64,000 nucleotides of DNA, taken from contig OY743174.1 in the NCBI GenBank assembly GCA_963555705.1, positions 25,361,608-25,425,607 of the forward strand, read 5' to 3'. This document shows positions 21,139 to 32,339 of the stretch, piece by piece. Made by a program: the position numbers and the translations under genes. Within the stretch, counting starts at the first letter, position 1, and every line of letters starts with the position of its first letter. Below the pieces are notes generated by a model. The model had not been told where the DNA came from. It worked only from the letters and a program-made list of their open reading frames with translations, and ran no database searches. Origin of the DNA: Ligustrum vulgare. Lineage: Eukaryota > Streptophyta > Magnoliopsida > Lamiales > Oleaceae.

Positions 21139-21356
21139 TATTTAAAATCGGTAGAACCAACCATATAAGTGGTAACGTAATATGCTTAAAACTGATAGAA
21201 CCAACCATATAGGTTGTAACATAATATACTCGAAACTTGTAGAACCAACCATACACGTGGTAATGTAATATATACTTGAAACTTGTAGAACCAACTATAT
21301 AGGTGGTAACGTAATATGTATATTTAAAACTGATAAAATCAACCATATAGGTGGTA
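21139..21356. repeat. ~45-bp tandem repeat, five units
   Basis: Units read (A/T)GTAGAACCAACCATATAG then GTGGTAACGTAATAT. Expanded in copy 1; the matching place in copy 2 (26740-26990) shows only one to two units. The minus-strand 96-codon ORF here is repeat-derived. Confidence 0.8.
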
Positions 21357-21387
21357 ACAACATAATGAAATAATTACCTTTCATAAA

Positions 21388-24149
21388 TGTAAGATCGCTT
21401 TTCATTTTTACGTGCAATTTTAAATTTCACATAATATTCTTGTGAATGTTATTATAAATTATGGATTTTATGATCTTTAACATCTATAATTGGAATTATT
21501 TTGCAGTGGAAGAACTTGGACGCCGGCTAGATCAATGTACCAATTTGAAAAATTATAAATTGGTTATTTAAATTATTTACGTGCAATTCTAGGTGATTAA
21601 TTGTTTTATTACCTAAGCATGTTATTTTCTATTTTATTATGCCAATTTGAAATTTGGGGGAAAAGTGTAGTGTCAATCGAGGGTAAATGGAACTTATAGA
21701 TTTACTTAAACAAAAGAGAAGAGTTGAGGGACTGATTTGCAAATTCCAAAAGAATAAAAAAAAAAACTAAACCTAACCTAATTATCCTCACTCTCACGGT
21801 CTCTCACTCTCTCACGCCCGACGTCTCTCTCTCTCGGCTCTCCCTTGCGTCGCCTCTCCCTCGGCACTCTCGGTCGCGACCTCCGCCCTCCCTTCGATCG
21901 CCGACCGCCGGAAGTAAGCCCCCCCCTCTTCCCCTTTCTCTTCACGATACAAACACACACTCGAACCGCGCACACACACACGGTTTCACACAATTCCACA
22001 CACACACATCCATAATTCGATATATATATATATATATATTCTATGTAAATAACCTATGTATGCACCATATATGTATAAATTCAGATTTATGGGTTAATTT
22101 CAGATTTTTAAGTTTTGTTTAATTTCGGATTTTTAACTTAAATTAAGGATTTAATGGTGTTATGTGTGTGAGTATTAATGTATGGGAATGTGTATATTGT
22201 TATGTATGTATAGGTATATGTAAATATATAAATTTTAAATTTTTGGTGTGGGCATATGTATATATTCAAATTTTGGCGATAAAGATAAAATTTTCAGACT
22301 TGGGACTCATGAAATTTTGATTAATTGACATGATATAATATCATAATTGAGGCTGAATGTATGTATATATGATATGATATGATATGTGGTGTTAATTGTG
22401 TTTGTTATATTATGAGTCACATAAAAGTCTCAACCTTATTTAAGAGTGTTAAATGTGGTTTTTCACTAAAAGCCATATTTTGTTAATGAATGGAAATTAA
22501 TTAGGAGAAACGGTACATTGACATCGCGGGAAACCAAGACTTCCACCTGCATATTAGGCAAAGTAACTACTGAGGACTACAGGTAAGTAAACTTCCCCTA
22601 TTTTCATTGAAGTAAAATGTTTCAGGTGTAATTAATGGACTTAAGTTATATTCTTGAACTTTATTTACTTGTGGTGCCTTCTATGAACTTTATACATGTA
22701 TGTGTTACTAAGAGAATGTTTAAGCATACATGTTATCATTTCGTTACATCGTCCAGCATGCATTTTCATTGAGTTGGGGAAGTCAAATGATTTTAAAAGA
22801 AGAATGTGGTAAGTTTAAATTTCCTCAAAATGCAGGTATCCCGAGTTTTAAGAATAAATTGATGTACTTCTATGCCATGAAAGGTGTGAGTGGGAAATGG
22901 GGCGCGGGAGACCGGCGTACCCGAATTAAATTGATGTAGCAGTGGTGAATATTAAACCGTTTTGCGGTGACGATTGCCTAACCGCTTGGCGGTGGCAAAT
23001 ATTAAACCGCTTTGCGGTGACGATTTCCTAACCGCTTGGCGGTGGCAAATATTAAACTGCTTTGCGGTGACGATTTCCTAACCGCTTGACGGTGGCAAAT
23101 ATTAAACCGCTTTGCGGTGACGATTGCCTAACCGCTTGGCGGTGGCAAATATTAAACCGCTTTGCGGTTACGATTGCTAAACCGGTTGATGGTGGCAAAT
23201 ATTAAACCGCTTTGCGGTGACGATTGCTAAACCGCTTGGCGGTGACAAATATTAAACCGCTTTGCGGTGACGATTGCTTAACCGATTGGCGGTGGCAAAT
23301 ATTAAACCGCTTTGCGGTGACGATTGCTAAACCGGTTGACGGTGGCAAATATTAAATCGTTATGCGGTGGAAAAATGATAATCTTGTCCTAAATAAGGAA
23401 TATTGCCCACTGCATTATGATTGACTAGAAGATACACTAAGTGAGTTCACGATAGAAATGAAGTTAAAGTTTTTTTTTATGTTTAAGTGAAAGGTTAGAA
23501 AGTATGAATATCTTGAAAAGTATAGTAAAAGAGGGTAATTACTTTGAATGGTTTAAGGAATTTCATGTCATAAGCATGCATTCATGCATAAAGTTTACTT
23601 ACTGGGCTTTAGCTCACCCCAATCCCTCCCCATATTTCAGGTGATGAAAGTTAGATGATCAGAGGAGAGTACTTGGCGGCTGACTCAGACAGTACCCGTG
23701 GTCGCCTTATCTAATAAAGTTAAATTTATTCAAGTTATCATTTAAATTTATTCCTTCTTTCATTATTATTGATAATGGTTTGGTTGAAGTTAGTTTTGAC
23801 TAAGTATGGACAACGTATTAGAGGTTAAATTACCTCTTATTTCATTTGTCAATGTGTGTTGATATTTTGGAAAAATCTTATGCTTGAGGAGTTTGAGGAA
23901 TGAATGAATTGGTTTTGGCGATGATGAACGTGATTGAGATGTGATTGATACTTTAAATTTTTAAAATGGTTTTGATGTCCCTCTACAGGTAGGCTATGTC
24001 CAATTTATAGAGGAGACTCTGCCGAAATTCCTGTAAAATTTATAATAGTTAATTGAATATTTTAATTGTGTAAACGATTTAAATTCCGCATTTAATGTGA
24101 ATGGAAGTTAACACGCCTAGGTTTAAGGTTTTGAACTTGGGGTGTTACA
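21388..24149 (+). mobile_element. Solo LTR B (chromovirus-type), 2.76 kb, with exact target duplication
   Basis: Starts TGTAAGATCGC, ends GGGGTGTTACA, and is flanked by ATAAA at 21383-21387 and 24150-24154. Copy 2 shows the uninterrupted site (TTTCATAAGTGAGCAAG inverted near 26705). Related to solo LTR A throughout, but with the 50-bp array at 22943-23370. CT/CG-rich probable start region at 21780-21990. No internal region, so a recombination product. Confidence 0.9.
22943..23370. repeat. 50-bp tandem array of paired mini-hairpins in solo LTR B
   Basis: About 8.5 units, each with AACCGCTTTGCGGTGACGAT then AACCGCTTGGCGGTGGCAAA and ATATT. CCGC-TTT-GCGG and CCGC-TTG-GCGG are perfect 4-bp-stem palindromes. 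Solo LTR A has only two such motifs (16720-16765), so the array expanded in B. Confidence 0.95.
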
Positions 24150-24985
24150 ATAAATGAGCAAGTCGTATCTCCAAATCCAGTCAAGGTATTCATAATAGTC
24201 CAGTCCGTTACGATAGTAAGTTATATTTAATTAATAACTCAATACATCACGACATGGTAACTATTATATTACTTGTACCTTGTTTTAAATATTTTAATTT
24301 ATCTTATTGATCACATAGCAGTGTTAAATGATTGAGAATATATATTCTATTAGCACTTACCATCAGATCAGTAATCATGATTAATCAAATTCGTTAAATC
24401 ACAATTAATATACTTTAACGTATCATCAAGAGCAAAATCGTCCATATTTTAATATATTGATCATATGAGTAAATCGAAGCCGTCAATATGTTTGAAATTT
24501 GATTTAGAACAAACTTACTTTCGGTCCAAAGTACAAAATCTCGCCGAATTGCTTCAAAAATAGTTTTTACGAAGTCGCCATGTTTGACCACAGGAAAATG
24601 ACCAAAACTGCATCAAATAGAAAAATAAGACCATAGAAAAATCATAAACGTCGATATGAACAAACTGCCTTTTGACACCGTCCCCGAAAAATGCTGCACT
24701 CTCCCCCACAGGCTCAGTTAACTCCTGCGTGTGGCCGTCACGCGCCGTTGCGCAATTTCCTCGCTGTCAACACACGCCGGTGTCGAAGAATTGCCTCGCC
24801 GCCGTGGTTTCAAATCTGGTCTCCGATCATCGATTTGATGTATAGTTTTGCGTATATCGGCTTTGAAAGTTTCGGATTATACAATTTTTTCTAATTGTTT
24901 GTATAGACTTGGAATTGATTTTCAGATCTACAATATATGTGTTATTTTCTAAAACCAAAAGTGTTTGATTTGGGAAAGATATATG
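24150..24985 (-). other. 5' internal part of copy 1
   Basis: Collinear with 25950-26720 inverted. It has AT-rich sequence, then a GC-rich segment at 24690-24830. Matching landmarks: CTTTGGACC/GGTCCAAAG, CTGCCTTTTGAC, and TAGACTTGGAATTGATTTTC (24905) against its inverse at 25991. The small ORF at 24691-24894 is not conserved in frame in copy 2. Confidence 0.6.
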
Positions 24986-25611
24986 TATATATAACAAATT
25001 TCACATATATTTAGGGAGTTGAAAGATGAAACTACTATCAAGAAAAGATTTTGTAATCTTTCAAGATTTGAACAACAATATTATAATTCACCAAGGTCTG
25101 CAAAGGACTAAATTGAAAATGATTTTTTCAGAATGACATAATATCAAATATTTTCTCTCTCCTTTCTAGTCCTAGGTTTTTAATTTTATTAAAATTAAAT
25201 AAAACACATTACATATCATCCTTTACACGTCTCGAAATGGTATTGGATACAGACAAAATGTAGTTATCTAGTAATTTATTATTATTATTATTATTTATCT
25301 TTGGGAAATCCCAAATTGATTTTAATATAAAAGTAATTTATAGCTTGCAAATTATTAATAATAATTTTGATATAACGATGTTCCTTTGGCACTAGGGCAT
25401 AGAGAATGGATCCAACATTAATTCTTTATATTAGTATTTTAAAAAGCGTGCTTAGAAGTCACCTAAGCGCAAGACGTGGGATAGGCACCTAACATTGATG
25501 TAAGCGTGAATTAAGTGATCAACTGTCAATTTTGACCGCTTAATGCGTGACTAGGTGCACTTTATTAGTTTATTTTTTTATTTTTCCCTTTTTAGTATGT
25601 AACCTTGTCGC
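24986..25611. other. Spacer between the inverted element copies
   Basis: AT-rich with an (ATT) run near 25279. I see no coding sequence or repeat family. The 3' end of this spacer is the target flank of copy 2. Confidence 0.5.
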
Positions 25612-25811
25612 TCTTATAAAATATTATTATAAATTAGGTAAGAACGACAATTACTATTATACCCCTATAAACTTTACATATTACGATTATGTCATTATCC
25701 ACTCCTATAAATATGAATCATATTTCATTTCATAAAACACACCATGAATGAGAAGAGTTTCTCTCATTTCTCTCTACCTCTCTTGTTCTTAGATTTGATA
25801 GTTTCACAACA
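25612..25811 (+). repeat. 5' LTR of copy 2
   Basis: Starts TCTTATAAAATATT (the 3' LTR has TGTTATAAAAT) and ends TTTCACAACA. The two LTRs share long identical blocks (e.g. GAATGAGAAGAGTTTCTCTC). Differences are scattered substitutions and one ~13-bp indel near the start. Confidence 0.85.
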
Positions 25812-27574
25812 CGTTATCGACACGAGTCTCTAGCCTATTGAGTAAGATGACAGGAGTATGCTCTACAGTTGCATCTAAATGATGAACATCTGTATCAGAA
25901 ACTTGATTATTATTAATCAACATTTCATTTTCCAAATCTATTGTTTTTGGCATTAGAAAATCACTTACATCTCGTAGATCTGAAAATCAATTCCAAGTCT
26001 ATAGAAAAATTGAAGAAATTGTGTAACCCAAAACTTTCAAAGCAAATTCACGTCAAACCATATATCCAATCGACGATCGGAGGCCAGATCCATAACCACG
26101 ATGACGGGACAATCCTCCGGTAGCAGCGCGCGTCAACGACAGAGTCACAGGCACGGTGGCACGTGAAGCGCGTGACGCCTACACGTAGAAGTTGAGGTGG
26201 CTCGTGGAGGCGCGTGCAGTGGTTCTGGGCGATGACGTCAAAAGGCAGTTCTTTGTCTGGATGTTTTGGATTTCTCTATGATCTTACTTTTCTGTTTTGT
26301 GTAGTTTTGAAATTTTCCGACCGTCGAACGTGGCGATTTTCTTAAAAACAGTTTTTGGAGCACTTCCGACAGAATTTTGAACTTTGGACCAAAAGTAAGT
26401 TTTTTCTAAATTAAATTTCAAACCTATTGAGGGTTTCAATTTATCTATATAAGTAATATATTAAAATATGGACCATTTTGCCCTTGGTAATATGTAAAAG
26501 TATATTAATCGTAAATTAACGATTTATATGTGATCAATAAGATAAATTAAAGAGTTTAAATAACGTAAGAAGTAATATAATTATTGTCATACCGTGATGG
26601 ATTGAGTTATTATAGACTGGATTTATACCTTGACTGTATATGACTTATTATCGTAACGGATTGGACTATTATGAATACACTGATTGGATTTGAAGATATG
26701 ACTTGCTCACTTATGAAAGGTAATTATTTCATTATGTTGACACCATCTCTATGGTCGGTCTATCGATTGAATCTATTGAATACTTTACATATTTTATATT
26801 ATTTCAGAAACACCTCAGTTGTTGGTTAATTCTAATATATTAGAGGTTGTTGTCAACATATATACTCGGTGGTATAACCACAGTATTATTATTAACATAT
26901 ATACGATATTATTGTTATTTATTTCATTGAATGGTACTAAAAGTTATCACTAGTAAAGTTAAATAATATTTTATCAAATAATGCCAGAAGTTATCATTAC
27001 CAAAAAGTTGGTGAATGTTGATAAAAATATTTTATCAAACGGTACCAGAAGTTACCATTATCTAACTGAAAAAATAGATAAAAAATGAATTATCCAATAA
27101 GAAAAATGTTGATGTATGATAAGATAATATCACATTATAGCACGGACATAGCTAATGTGAAAATAATCTCATCAGTATTATGAGATGAATATTAGATGAT
27201 TAATATCTGAAAAAGTTCTTACACAAGCACTAATGTATTCCAGAAGAAGTACATATTTACTCCAGAAGAAGTAAGATTCATCATCTAAACATACTAAAGG
27301 GATATTATTATAGCTCTTGAAGAAGCACAAAAGAGTCATATTGAAACATGTCAAGAAAAGGGATGCATGTAAAATATACAAAAAGAAAATGGGGAAACAT
27401 TTATAAAATCCTCAAAAAGTAGAGATGTGTTTCGAGAGTAAGATTACTTCGTACTCTACCACTCCTAATCTTGTTGAGGTACACAAGGTTAAGTTTAAAA
27501 AATCCTCAATATTAAAGGTGTGTCTCAAAAGTAAGAATACTCCATACTCTACCACCCCTAATCTATTCTGAGGT
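25812..27574. other. 5' internal region of copy 2
   Basis: Contains a GC-rich segment (26070-26240), AT-rich non-coding DNA, the GGTACCAGAAGTTACCAT repeats near 26940-27065 and the paired GTAAGAATACTCC motifs at 27420-27570. No coding sequence recognised. Confidence 0.5.
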
Positions 27575-28228
27575 TCACAAGGTTAAGTTTGCATTAATCG
27601 GACTCCATTTTCGCTTGATTCCTCTTCCTTGCGACCGATCTATCTTAATTCCTGTTGGATCTTGTATTGGAATATATGATTGCAACTTATCCAGCAATTC
27701 CTCGATAGTAGGAGCAGAAATAGGAATTCTCCTAGAAAATGGAGAGATGAATCCCTGTTCCACAGCATAATCAAGAAATGTTAGCAAACCATCAAAGAAA
27801 TTGTTAACATTTAAAAGCCCAATAGGCTTGGTATGGAGATCCAACTGAGCCCATGAGGTAATATTAAAGATTTCTTCTAAAATACCAAAACCTCCAGGCA
27901 GGGCTATGAAGGTATCAGAACCATATAACATGCAAGTTATACGTTCATGGATAGATAATGTCTGTACTTCATGCCCTCGTATTTTTCCTTCAATATCTAC
28001 CAAAGGAACCTATATAATGCATGTGACTTTCACTCGCACTGTTTGAGCAGATTGGGAAACACAACTCATCAATCCACTACTACCTCCTCCATACACTAGA
28101 TTAATACCTTTCTCTCCCAACTTCTTTTCTAGATCCACTGCTGCTTCTAGATACCCAAAATCTTTCCCTACTTTTGATCCACAAAATACACAGATAGTTT
28201 TGATCTGTCGAAATTTTGGTCCTTCCAT
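27575..28228 (-). pseudogene. LOG: LOG-like phosphoribohydrolase, intronless, copy 2
   Basis: The same 218-codon frame as copy 1 with no indels and a single in-frame TAG (28010-28012). It starts MEGPKFRQIKTICVFCGS. Visible motifs: VYGGGSSGLMSCVSQ, HEVQTLSIHERITCMLYGS, and PGGFGILEE, where LOG enzymes have PGGxGTxEE, so one motif residue is changed. The C-terminus is complete (ISPFSRRIPISAPTIEELL, then a basic RGIKRKWSP tail). Antisense to its retroelement, as in copy 1. The 26 bp upstream of the ATG (TTCCTTCCTTATACTCTAAA-like) are shared with copy 1, so untranslated sequence was captured too. By eye about 80% of residues agree between the copies. Confidence 0.88.
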
Positions 28229-29756
28229 TTTTTAGAGTATAAGGAAGGAAAAACTTACGAGTAAATGTTATTTTATGATGCATGAAACTGTGAAAATATT
28301 TGACTTTTTAAAACTGAAAAACTTCACTATTTACTGCTCGTCTTTTGAAAAAGTGTAAATCTACTTTTGACTAAATCACACTACTTTTGATAAAGCTCAC
28401 CTTTTTTTGATTTTTCAATCACACTTTATCAATGCTCGAGAAATCAAACATGAAAATATTTTATAAATATGTGTGCAATTATATAAAATGATTTACCTTG
28501 TATCAATGTTGAATAGCCAAAACATCATTGTTTATAACAGACTGATAAACAAGATCTTTTGCTACTATATTCTTACATATGTACAAGTGTAATATCTTGA
28601 TGAACCAGATGTTCTATAATTTAGCATGATTGGTTAAATTCCAATTCAATAATGAGATTTCTTGAGAATGCAAAATGACATTCATTGAAGAACCAGAAGA
28701 TTGTTCAGGTTAACAAGTTATCATTGCTATTTGTTCTCAAAAGCAAATTGGTTATCTCACTAAGAAAATGAATTACTGATTATTTGTTCAAGTAATGATA
28801 TTACGAGCAAAGTGATAAATGCTAACATAAATACATCTTAGAATCATCAATGATTTTACGAATTAGTTGAGATAATAGAACATTGTATTGCTAATGGTTT
28901 AGCAAATTAAAAGCCTCAAGTTATGAGAACAACTTGAATATAAATATTTTTCATGCATCAATATTTTACACACAAACATGTCAATACGATGAAATAAAGA
29001 TTAGCTAGTGAAGCTTTATGATTTCTAAGAAATGCGATATCTATATACACTCCAACAAAACGCACTTAGATAAATGATTGTGATTATATCCATAATTATG
29101 AATGACATGTGTTAAGGCATTTTTAGCCGACTCATATAATATAAGATTCTCGAATATTATGGGAAAATTAAACAATAACACGCATGAAGCGTGATCAAGC
29201 CTAAAGCATAATTATGCCTGAAGCATAATAACAATCGATTCCAAAAACAAATATCTCTTGAATAATTGCGATGATCCCTTTGAGGCTAAATACTCATGGT
29301 AAGTAAAAGGGATATAACTAAATGATAAGAGATTCAGGCCTGATGATAAAAATATAAAGAGATCTCTATATGTTATGTCTATATTGAGATTAAATGGAAT
29401 CTATAAATAAGTCGACTACATATATAAACAACTCTCTTATGAAAATGAGGTTGATAAAATTATAATACTTTGGCCAGATATAAAAATCCCAATGTAGGGA
29501 TTATTGTTATAGGACCTGAAGTCCAAACACTTAAATGTGTATAGTCAGTAGTTATTTGTACAAATGAAAAATATTACACAGTCGTAAAAGACGACTCGTT
29601 GCACGCGAAATCTTTCAAAGAACTGGCATAAAATATGGTGGATGGGATTATAATCTAGATCACTAGTTTGAGCTCTTTGATATACCAATGAGTGAGATCA
29701 AAATGTGTGATTCTCATCTTGGTACTTTGGAAGCATTCTTTGATGTACCAATTGAT
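28229..29756. other. Middle internal region of copy 2
   Basis: Non-coding. 28229-28565 aligns inverted to 19545-19925. The next ~300 bp replaces the Cys-rich coding remnant seen in copy 1. The rest aligns inverted to 17850-19090. Confidence 0.5.
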
Positions 29757-30061
29757 CGCGGTACGTTGGGATTTCAAGTGAAATGATTATAGATTATATG
29801 TCGAAATTGATATTTATTTCAATGATTGATTATACTCCTGCAAATTAGAAATTGCAGTTTATAAAGTGCAAGAACATACATGTATAAATCATTGAAAGAT
29901 TCAATTTTCGCGGTACGTTGGGATTTCAAGCGAAATGATTATAGATTATATGTCGAAATCGATATATATTTCAATGATTGATTATACTCCTGCAAATTAG
30001 AAATTGCAGTTTATAAAGTGCAAGAACATACATGTATAAATCATTGAAAGATTCAATTTTC
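29757..30061 (+). repeat. 152-bp tandem duplication in copy 2
   Basis: The segment beginning CGCGGTACGTTGGGATTTCA and ending AAAGATTCAATTTT occurs twice in a row (29757 and 29909). Copy 1 has a single version near 17700-17850 inverted. The two halves are nearly identical, so the duplication is younger than the element. Confidence 0.9.
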
Positions 30062-30574
30062 CCAGAGTAGTATCATTATAGAATGAAATGTGATTCTTAT
30101 ACATAAAATGAAATCACATGAAGAATGATACAAATAACCCCATAATATAATATTTTGAAAATGAAATTGGAGTGTACTATTATTATATTTAAATATTTGG
30201 GCATGCAATTGATTTTCAATATGCAAATTTATATTATCCAACGAAAATAAATATTTAATTATTCACCGGAAGTGAATTCGAATATGAATATTTAATTATT
30301 CATCAGAAGTAAATTCGAAAATGATTATTCACTAGAAGTGAATTATAGATTTTGATAGTTTCACTAAAAGTGAATCAATTCTAGATTTGAGCAACGCAAT
30401 CAGTCAATTAGTGAAACATTGCTTGATATAGCATGTTCAATACATCATAAATGAGCTATGACATTATAAATGAGTTATAAACTATTTATACAAAGCTCAA
30501 CATAAATGATAAGTTTGATGAAAGGATTTGAGATTGCATCAATATACTTGTAATATTTCTATGAAGGGAATAAA

Positions 30575-31330
30575 TACGTGTTGCACTCTTTTTCCCTTAA
30601 CTGAGGTTTTGTTCCACGGGATTTTCCTAGCAAGGTTTTTAATGAGGCAGCAATTATGGCGTATTAATGAGAATAATGTACTCTTTTTCCCTTCGCTAAG
30701 GTTTTGTCCCACAGGGTTTTCCTAGTAAGGTTTTTGAGACATTGTCACAGCTATCCGCAAGTAATAATTCAACAACAAGCTTTCTCTTTAAATTGTGCTG
30801 GAATGATACCAACAAATGAAGAAAATCATAGATATCTTATGAAGAATGTTATGATATCGGCTACACACAAGAAAATTTTCATAAATACATATTCCAGACG
30901 AAAGATCATATCATTATTCAAGAAGTTCATGAATACTTTATTGTACACTTCAGGGGGAGAATCATGCTGTACTCTTTTTCCTTCGTCCAGATTTTGTCCT
31001 ACTAGGTTTTCTTGACAAAGTTTTAACTTGGCAGTGGCTGTACTCTTTTTCCTTCGTTTAGATTTTATCCCACTAGGTTTTATTGACAAAGTTTCGGCAC
31101 TTCAACACTTCATAATTCGAAGGCAGCACTTCATAACTTCAAGTTTCAGTACATGATTTGTACTACTTATCATTGATGTCACTTTGAACATTAGACTCAA
31201 TGATTCATGATGGCCAACATCAGGGGAGCAGTTGTACTCTTTTTCCTTCGCTCAAGTTTTATCCCACTGAATTTTTTTAGCAAGGTTTTTAACGAGACAG
31301 ACAATTGAGCAATTGAGTACTAAGTCATTT
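30575..31330 (+). repeat. Five reiterated ~65-bp modules near the 3' LTR (copy 2)
   Basis: Units at about 30580, 30669, 30971, 31040 and 31235: TACTCTTTTTCCTTCG, then (A)GGTTTTGTCCCAC, then GGTTTTCCTAGCAAGGTTTT. Inverse of the modules in copy 1. Translations of these modules make small ORFs that are not genes. Confidence 0.85.
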
Positions 31331-31339
31331 AAGGGGGAG

Positions 31340-31552
31340 TGTTATAAAATATTATTATAAATTAGGTAAGAAATTAGATATGAATGACAATTAATATTAT
31401 ACCTCTGTAAACTTTACATATTACGATTGTGCCATTATCCACTCCTACAAATATGAGCCATATTTCATTTCATAAAATACACCATGAATGAGAAGAGTTT
31501 CTCTCATTTCTCTCTACCTCTCTTTTTCTTAGATTTTGGTAGTTTCACAACA
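31340..31552 (+). repeat. 3' LTR of copy 2
   Basis: TGTTATAAAAT to TTTCACAACA, preceded by the polypurine tract AAGGGGGAG (31331-31339). Confidence 0.88.
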
Positions 31553-31558
31553 GTTGCA

Positions 31559-31559
31559 C

Positions 31560-31644
<85 letters not shown>
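31559..31644. repeat. (ATT)n(GTT)n microsatellite
   Basis: About 11 ATT units then about 17 GTT units, directly between the end of the LOG element and the LTR of the Tat-like element. The poly-Ile/poly-Val ORFs here are repeat translations. Confidence 0.95.
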
Positions 31645-31648
<4 letters not shown>

Positions 31649-32339
31649 GACCACAAAATTTGGTTGGACCTTGGATCAACACGCCTCAGCCCTTCCCTCT
31701 TGAACATGTGGATCTCTTGTGCACTATGACAAACAATCAGCTTGCAAAGAGGGCTGAGGTGGCTCCCGTTTGCACTACGATGCCTAAGTCAATACTCATT
31801 TTAAGTAAATATATTTTGGGTACTGGAAATATAAGTGTGTAAAAGAGAGAAAAGGGAGTGAGAGTGAAATATTGAGTTAGAATATTGAATTACCAACATT
31901 TTATTTGGAGGCAAGTGTGTTCTATTTATAGGAGAAGTTACAGTCTTAGATGACAACACATGGTGGACTTTACACGTGTCTTCACCCTAGCTGTTGGAGA
32001 GGTGAACCAATTTCCTTGAAGTAATCATTGCTACTGTCGATAGGGGATGGGCGCCTGTCATGTCTCCTACAAAGGCAACGTCTTATCAACCCACAGTCAA
32101 CTGGGGAAAGTTACATATTTCTGACACCACCCGTTGTCCTATCACCTATCTAAGGTGTTGTTATAGGGCACTTCGGCCTACTATAAACCAGTTCAAACAG
32201 AGAGGAACCATGTGATGTTCCACCTAGGCAGTCGGCCCAGAGGAGTACCCTAAGTTCTGGTCATGGGCTAAGACCCATTGGGCCTCTATTGGGCCCTTAC
32301 TGGTGATCAATTGGGCTCATTTTGGACACGGTCTCAACA
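31645..32339 (-). repeat. 3' LTR of the Tat-like element
   Basis: TGTTGACCACAAAA to GGTCTCAACA, 695 bp, with TGTTGA/TCAACA ends. The adjacent internal base run (minus strand TTTGAGGGACTAG) is the polypurine-tract position. Matches 59128-59536 closely. Confidence 0.9.

Larger units (their letters stand above)
13417..24985 (-). mobile_element. LOG-carrying non-autonomous LTR retroelement, copy 1 (5'-truncated, with two nested LTRs)
   Basis: Reverse-complement collinear with copy 2 (25612-31552): 13606 pairs with 31340, about 17830 with 29750, 19922 with 28230, 21380 with 26720, 24960 with 25950. Removing the nested LTRs at 14591-17525 and 21388-24149 leaves about 5.9 kb, the size of copy 2. 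The 3' LTR (13417-13606) and polypurine tract are present. The 5' LTR is missing: similarity fades at about 24985. No gag or pol is recognisable. It carries a LOG-like frame on the plus strand, antisense to the element. Confidence 0.8.
25612..31552 (+). mobile_element. LOG-carrying non-autonomous LTR retroelement, copy 2 (complete)
   Basis: About 5.94 kb with LTRs at 25612-25811 and 31340-31552. Sequence after the 5' LTR (CGTTATCGACACGAGTCTC) is the likely primer region, and a polypurine tract AAGGGGGAG abuts the 3' LTR. Flanking 5-mers GTCGC (25607-25611) and GTTGC (31553-31557) are a target duplication with one mismatch. No gag, protease, RT or integrase is readable, so it needs another element's proteins. 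LTR style and 3' modules recall Ty1/copia-derived elements, but the class is inferred. It carries the LOG-like frame antisense at 27575-28228. Confidence 0.85.

Noticed and set aside
22943..23370. CRISPR-like array
   Set aside because: Plant nuclear context, contiguous tandem units without variable spacers, and inside an LTR with target duplications.
27575..28228. Calling LOG copy 2 an active host gene
   Set aside because: In-frame TAG, altered PGGxGTxEE motif, and location inside an LTR element show it is a captured, decayed copy.
31484..31729. ORFs of poly-Ile/poly-Val and poly-Thr on both strands
   Set aside because: Translations of the (ATT)n(GTT)n microsatellite.
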